64,000 bases of DNA from Clostridia bacterium (GTDB lineage: Bacteria > Bacillota > Clostridia > Oscillospirales > Acutalibacteraceae): contig JAGASD010000001.1 of the NCBI GenBank assembly GCA_017621885.1, forward strand, positions 52,504-116,503. The letters are read 5' to 3'. The notes under the pieces were generated by a model, which saw only the letters and a program-made list of their open reading frames with translations, did not search any database and had not been told where the DNA came from. The position numbers and the translations under genes were made by a program. Below are positions 59,801-64,000 of this stretch, in pieces. The first letter of the stretch is position 1; each line of letters opens with the position of its first letter.

Positions 59801-61337
59801 TGCCATTCTCCTTTCCGTCGTTATCGGATTTTGTCATAAGAAGACCTATTTGATCCTTAGTTGTTGTGCGGGCATCAACAACACCCGTAATTTTACCTGA
59901 GCCGATAACCATAATTCTGTCGCACAATTCAATAAGCACGTCAAGGTCCTCGCCAACAAAGATGATAGCAACACCTTTCTCCTTCTGTTCGTTAAGGAGG
60001 TTGTAAATCATATACGACGAGTTGATGTCAAGACCGCGCACAGGGTATGCAACCATGAGGACAGTAGGTGACGCGGCGATTTCACGGCCCACGAGCACCT
60101 TCTGAACATTACCGCCCGAGAGACGGCGAACGGGAGTGCTTGCACTGGGGGTGACAACCTCAAGGTCGTTTATAATTTTCATTGCAAGGTCCTTGGGCTT
60201 TTTACGTTTAAGGAAGAAGGATTTACCCTTTGTGTAGCTTCGGAGCATCATATTGTCAACGATATCCATATTGCCCACAAGACCCATACCCAGTCGGTCC
60301 TCGGGAACGAATGAAAGACGTACACCCATATTTCTTATCTGTACGGGAGTTTTATCTCGCAGGCTTTCTTTTTTGCCTGTTTTGGGGTCAAAGTAGAAAA
60401 TATCGCCGTATTCAAGCCGCTGAAGACCTGCGATGGACTCAAGAAGCTCACGCTGACCTGAACCCGCAATACCTGCAATGCCGAGAATTTCACCGCTTTT
60501 TGCCGCGAAAGAAACGTTATCAAGAACAGTTGCGCCGGTTCTGTCAACGCAGGTGATGCTGTTAACAACAAGCCTGTCCCGGGTATTTTTGGGCTCATCC
60601 CTGTGAATATTGAGGTCAACCTTTTTACCGACCATCATTTCAGTAAGCTCGGCTTCATTGGTTTCTGCGGTGTTAACAGTGCCTACGTATTCACCCTTGC
60701 GAAGAACCGAAACTCTGTCTGAAAGTGAGAGAACCTCGTGAAGCTTGTGGGTGATGATGATAATGCATTTTCCGTCGTCACGCATACGGCGGAGAATGTC
60801 AAAAAGCTTTTCCGTTTCCTGGGGGGTAAGAACGGCTGTGGGCTCGTCAAGAATGAGAATGTCCGCACCTCTGTAAAGAACCTTTATGATTTCAACTGTC
60901 TGTTTTTCAGAAACGGACATTGTATAAATTTTCTTTTCGGGATTAAGCTCAAAGCCGTATTGAGAGCTGATGCTTTTGATTTCATTCATTGACTCTTTAA
61001 GGTTATATTTGCCGTTTTCAATACCGAGAACAATGTTCTCCGCAGCGGTAAAAACGTCAACAAGCTTAAAATGCTGGTGAATCATACCGATTTTGTATGA
61101 AAAAGCATCCTTTGGCGAGGTGATATGAGCTTCCTTTTCGTCAATGAAAATCTGACCTTCATCGGGGAAATAAATACCCGAAATCATATTCATAAGGGTG
61201 GTTTTTCCGCTTCCGTTTTCACCGAGAATGGAGAGAATTTCACCGCGGTAGGCGGTAAGATTAACGTTTTTGTTAGCAACCACCTTGCCGAAAGTTTTGG
61301 TTATATTTTTCAATTCAATAGCAGGTTGTTTTGTCAC
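59793..61337 (-). CDS. Nucleoside ABC transporter ATP-binding protein (two ABC domains)
   Basis: 514 residues from GTG 61337 (GAGGAGG upstream). First ABC domain: Walker A GENGSGKTTLM and Walker B ADILILDEPTAVL. The second domain: GIAGSGQRELLE, a degenerate Walker A, and LSGGNVQKVLVGREI. This tandem type, with a degenerate second site, is typical of YufO/sugar-class BMP importers. The fused pair energises both permeases. Confidence 0.94.
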   Translation of the reverse strand: MTKQPAIELKNITKTFGKVVANKNVNLTAYRGEILSILGENGSGKTTLMNMISGIYFPDEGQIFIDEKEAHITSPKDAFSYKIGMIHQHFKLVDVFTAAENIVLGIENGKYNLKESMNEIKSISSQYGFELNPEKKIYTMSVSEKQTVEIIKVLYRGADILILDEPTAVLTPQETEKLFDILRRMRDDGKCIIIITHKLHEVLSLSDRVSVLRKGEYVGTVNTAETNEAELTEMMVGKKVDLNIHRDEPKNTRDRLVVNSITCVDRTGATVLDNVSFAAKSGEILGIAGIAGSGQRELLESIAGLQRLEYGDIFYFDPKTGKKESLRDKTPVQIRNMGVRLSFVPEDRLGMGLVGNMDIVDNMMLRSYTKGKSFFLKRKKPKDLAMKIINDLEVVTPSASTPVRRLSGGNVQKVLVGREIAASPTVLMVAYPVRGLDINSSYMIYNLLNEQKEKGVAIIFVGEDLDVLIELCDRIMVIGSGKITGVVDARTTTKDQIGLLMTKSDNDGKENGNG

Positions 61338-61364
61338 GATAAACCTCCTCGTTTTCTAATTCTC

Positions 61365-61435
61365 AATAAATGGTTGAAGCTTTCAGCCATTTATTCAAAA
61401 TTAGTCAGAGGCGGGAGTTTCCTCCCGTCTCTGAC
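61365..61435 (-). promoter_or_regulatory. Two intercistronic hairpins between BMP lipoprotein and ATPase genes
   Basis: Hairpin 1 (61404-61435): GTCAGAGACGGGAG/CTCCCGCCTCTGAC on the minus strand, 13 of 14 paired, followed by TAATTTT. Hairpin 2 (61365-61395): AATAAATGG/CCATTTATT. Such stable hairpins after binding-protein genes usually protect the 5' mRNA and reduce downstream expression. Confidence 0.6.
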
Positions 61436-61448
61436 AATTTATTAATTA

Positions 61449-62672
61449 TTAGCCGTAGTTTTCATCAAGAAGCGTAATGCCGTCAATTCTTATATCGAAG
61501 TAAGGTGCTGAACGTTTATCTGATTCGAGGAATATACCGTCTTTAATAACTTCTGTATCCTTTTCGAATTTTTCATCAGTGTCAACGTCAGCCTTGTAAG
61601 AATCTAATTTCTTACCTTCAACTGTGAAGTTTGCGGTATCAAATACCTGAAGAGAACCGTCAAGGAGCTTGCCTTTAACCTCTTCAAGCTTTTCAGCTGT
61701 GCCGGGAGCGGCAGCTTTTTCGTTAACGTCTGTGAGAACAACTGAACCTGTCTTGATTGTTCCTGTCCAGTCGGCTTTGATAGCTTCGCCATCCTGAACG
61801 CACTGGATCATATATTTGAAATAAGGAGTCCAGTCGATTCTTGAAGAAACGATGAATGTGTTGGGGCAAGCAGCAACAGTTGAACCGTTGTAAGAAACGT
61901 TGGGAACACCTGCTGTTTCGCAAGCTGTGGGAGCACCCATTGAGTCAGCGTGCTGGCTGATAAGAACGCAACCGCCGGCGATGAGAGCCTGAGCAGCTTC
62001 TTTTTCTTTCTGTTCGTCGTACCAAGAGCCTGTAAACTTAACGTCCATTGTAACTGAGGGGCAAACAGATTTTGCGCCAAGGTAGAATGATGTGTAGCCT
62101 GAGATAACTTCAGCAAAGGTGAAAGCACCAACGTAACCCATCTTAGCCTTGTCAGCAGTAATTTTGCCTGCATCGATCATTTCGTTGAGCTTGAGACCTG
62201 CAGCAACACCTGCAAGGTATCTGCCTTCGTAGATAGATGCGAAGGCATTGTGGAAGTTTGCAACGCCTGCAGTGTGTGCCTGAGTACCTGTTGCGTGGCA
62301 GAACTGAACATCGGGATACTTCTCAGCAGCATCGATAAGGAAAGATTCGTGACCGAAGCTGTCAGCGAAGATGATGTTGCAGCCGTCAGTTTCAATAAGG
62401 TCAACAGCAGCATCATAGCAGTCTTTAGACTCAGGGATCTGAGTCCTCTGTGCGTACTCTACGCCCATTTCTTCGCATGCTTTCTTAGCAGCATCCATAA
62501 AGTTCTTGTCATAGGTTGACTGCTCGTCGTGAAGGAAGATAAAGCCGACCTTAACAGCGGCAGCCTCTTTTGAGCCTTCTTCTTCGGGAGTCTTATCGCC
62601 GCAAGCTGTAAAGCAAGCTACTACCATAACAAGAGCAAGGCAGAGAGCGAGGATTTTACCGAACTTTTTCAT
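61449..62672 (-). CDS. BMP-family nucleoside-binding lipoprotein
   Basis: About 407 residues from ATG 62672 (GGAGGT eight bases upstream; ATG 62678 is too close). Lipoprotein signal MKKFGKILALCLALVMVVACFTACG. KVGFIFLHDEQSTYDKNFMDAAKKACEEMG and FADSFGHESFLIDAAEKYPDVQFCHATG are the BmpA/PnrA-like purine-nucleoside-binding fold. It precedes the ATPase and permeases in one operon. Confidence 0.93.
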   Translation of the reverse strand: MKKFGKILALCLALVMVVACFTACGDKTPEEEGSKEAAAVKVGFIFLHDEQSTYDKNFMDAAKKACEEMGVEYAQRTQIPESKDCYDAAVDLIETDGCNIIFADSFGHESFLIDAAEKYPDVQFCHATGTQAHTAGVANFHNAFASIYEGRYLAGVAAGLKLNEMIDAGKITADKAKMGYVGAFTFAEVISGYTSFYLGAKSVCPSVTMDVKFTGSWYDEQKEKEAAQALIAGGCVLISQHADSMGAPTACETAGVPNVSYNGSTVAACPNTFIVSSRIDWTPYFKYMIQCVQDGEAIKADWTGTIKTGSVVLTDVNEKAAAPGTAEKLEEVKGKLLDGSLQVFDTANFTVEGKKLDSYKADVDTDEKFEKDTEVIKDGIFLESDKRSAPYFDIRIDGITLLDENYG

Positions 62673-62705
62673 TGTCATTACCTCCGTATTGGAAATATTT
62701 ATTTG

Positions 62706-63287
62706 TCAGCAATCATTACTTCTGAATGAAATTTTACCGTCATTCATACTGTCGATAATTGCTAATGACCTTACCTTGTAGCCCTTTTTACGAAGGGCGT
62801 TGCCACCAGGCTGAAAGCCTTTTTCAATGGCGATACCGATACCGGCAACCTCGGCACCTGCCTGGTTGATGATATCAATAAGAGCGTTGCAGGCATTACC
62901 GCCTGCCATAAAATCGTCAATAATAAGAACCTTGTCCGAGGAGCTGAGATATTTTTTCGAAACATTCATTGTATATTCCTTGCCGTGAGTGAAGGAATAG
63001 CATTTTGCAGAGTAAACCTCATTGCCGACATTTTTGTGGTTGGCTTTTTTTGCAAAAAGCGCAGGTAAATTAAAATATTTGGCAACAAATACAGCAATTG
63101 CTATGCCTGATGATTCAATAGTCACAATTTTTGTTGCACCGCAATCTTTGAAAAGACGGTAAAATTCCTTACCCATTTCTTCAAGCAGACCCACGTCAAG
63201 CTGATGGTTGAGGAACATATCGACTTTAAGTATGTCGGTGCCTATAGAAACACCTTCGCCGGCAATTTTATCTTCAAGTAATTTCAT
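62706..63287 (-). CDS. xpt: Xanthine phosphoribosyltransferase
   Basis: 193 residues from ATG 63287 (GGGAG upstream; the open frame runs further back but has no ribosome site). MKLLEDKIAGEGVSIGTDIL is the typical Xpt start, VLIIDDFMAGGNACNALI is the PRPP loop, and VGIGIAIEKGFQPGG fits. Converts xanthine to XMP for purine salvage. First gene of the operon with the nucleoside importer; no purine riboswitch is seen in the short leader. Confidence 0.95.
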   Translation of the reverse strand: MKLLEDKIAGEGVSIGTDILKVDMFLNHQLDVGLLEEMGKEFYRLFKDCGATKIVTIESSGIAIAVFVAKYFNLPALFAKKANHKNVGNEVYSAKCYSFTHGKEYTMNVSKKYLSSSDKVLIIDDFMAGGNACNALIDIINQAGAEVAGIGIAIEKGFQPGGNALRKKGYKVRSLAIIDSMNDGKISFRSNDC

Positions 63288-63338
63288 AAAAAAACTCCCT
63301 GCACAACGGACTTTAAAAACTAATGTTTCACAAAAGGA

Positions 63339-63368
63339 ATTATACATTATTACGTCGGTAGATTTCAA
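63339..63368 (-). promoter_or_regulatory. Promoter of xpt-BMP-ABC operon
   Basis: Minus strand TTGAAA (63368-63363), an 18-bp spacer and a perfect TATAAT (63344-63339). The transcript leader is only about 45 nt. Confidence 0.7.
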
Positions 63369-63462
63369 GAGGAAATTCGCCAAAAAAGCCACATGTTCAT
63401 TTTTTCGTCATATTGTTAAAAATAAAAGGCGATTTATGTTGCAAAATGTGGAATTAAGCTGC

Positions 63463-63504
63463 GGTGGTATTTCCTTTTCTCCTTGTGCAGGCGGGTAGCT
63501 TCGC
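63463..63504. repeat. Degenerate copy of the 1146-1420 repeat end
   Basis: The pattern GGTGGT...TCCTT...CTCCTTG-GCAGG...GGGTAGCTTCGC resembles the right end at 1389-1420 and the flank at 1138-1148. It is followed by CTTCGC/GCGAAG and a T-run (about 63500-63520, a weak plus-strand terminator). The surrounding gap 63393-63763 is AT-rich with no gene seen. Confidence 0.4.
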
Positions 63505-63763
63505 GGTGCGAAGTTTTTATTTATTCGTCAAAATGCACAAACATAATTCTAAAAACGCTGAAATGTAAATTTTACAAAAGGCGAAAAGTAAAGATAAAAA
63601 CCTTTACAGATATAGAAAAACACCTTTTTTAAATAGAATTACAAAATAATAACGGATAATGAAAAAACACAATAAACCGCATAAAATAACAGATTAGCAC
63701 ATAAATGATGTGTAATGGTAAAAACCTTTACATATAATATTGTTAAAAACTAACAAACAAATT

Positions 63764-64000
63764 TTAAAAATGCTGTATCCCTAAAGAAAAAATTGCTTTT
63801 GTGCGAATTTTTGTTATGAAAACAATATGAAAACGGGGTTGTGTAAAGCTATTATACTTGTCGAGGAAGTTACCTACAAGACCGAGGCTGATACCGTTGC
63901 TTGTGCCGAGACCGTAAGCGATTTTAGAGATGATATTAGAGTTGTTGTCATTACCAACAAGCTGAAGGACATTCATAATCATGTTAAAGTCGCCCTGGCT
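63764..64000 (-). CDS. C-terminal end of a gene running past the right edge
   Basis: 79 codons (SQGDFNMIMNVLQLVGNDNN, then SNIISKIAYGLGTSNGISLG), no start visible, ending at TGA or TAA near 63764. The product would continue beyond position 64000. No recognised domain. The tail after about 63850 (QPRFHIVFITKIRTKAIFSLG) looks different in composition, so the true reading may be altered. Confidence 0.4.
   Translation of the reverse strand, partial: SQGDFNMIMNVLQLVGNDNNSNIISKIAYGLGTSNGISLGLVGNFLDKYNSFTQPRFHIVFITKIRTKAIFSLGIQHF

Noticed and set aside
63300-63500. Purine riboswitch upstream of xpt
   Set aside because: The promoter lies only about 50 bp before the start codon and no purine-aptamer core was seen.

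Overview
The window looks like a chromosomal segment of a spore-forming, gut-type Clostridia (Oscillospiraceae/Ruminococcaceae-like, probably uncultured). Supporting signs are the Firmicutes sporulation and germination genes (spoIIR, yabP, yabQ, ypeB), T-box leaders in front of thrS and alaS, strong AGGAGG ribosome sites, moderate-to-low GC, a class B sortase and many secreted or lipobox proteins. No rRNA, tRNA, prophage or CRISPR array is visible.

Layout. 1-4.0 kb: a partial FAD oxidoreductase, a MITE-like intergenic repeat with hairpin ends, and a polar amino-acid ABC importer operon whose promoter carries an 18-bp palindrome. 4.1-9.1 kb: a secreted LCAT-like hydrolase, the rpsF-ssb-rpsR operon with a candidate S6:S18 leader, three tandem terminator modules, and a secreted PHP protein. 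9.2-14.4 kb: rpmH-rnpA-yidD-yidC-khpB (the usual oriC-side cluster, but without dnaA), then T-box-thrS. 14.4-27 kb: a copper P-type ATPase whose C-terminal domain has its own ribosome site (an internal copZ), a NifU-like protein and a GH38 mannosidase, an XRE regulator with an operator inside the divergent promoter, and alaS separated from its T-box by a repeat-flanked four-helix-bundle gene.

27-37.6 kb: an SGNH hydrolase, a 43-residue Asn/Gln-rich protein, an amidohydrolase, CapA, an RluA-type synthase, a PHP phosphatase, ispE-spoIIR, a class I fumarase alpha subunit, and the S1/divIC/yabQ/yabP cluster. 37.6-55 kb: an Fn3-repeat secreted protein; HAD, GH13 and galE; a tight nifS-thiI-pncC-sortase-(CinA-like membrane protein) operon; ypeB; a large zinc-ribbon/TPR membrane protein; and a GH67-like protein. 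55-64 kb: plsC, a second Fn3-repeat protein with an N-terminal hydrolase domain, a purine salvage and uptake operon (xpt, BMP lipoprotein, ATPase, two permeases), and a partial gene at the right edge.

The points most worth a second look are: the membrane protein at 42540-44042, which seems to keep both CinA domains in order but without the catalytic motif, beside a free-standing PncC; the internal copZ start; the four-helix-bundle insertion in the alaS leader; the triple terminator module; and the tiny Asn/Gln protein. All functional calls come from reading motifs in the sequence; no database search was run.
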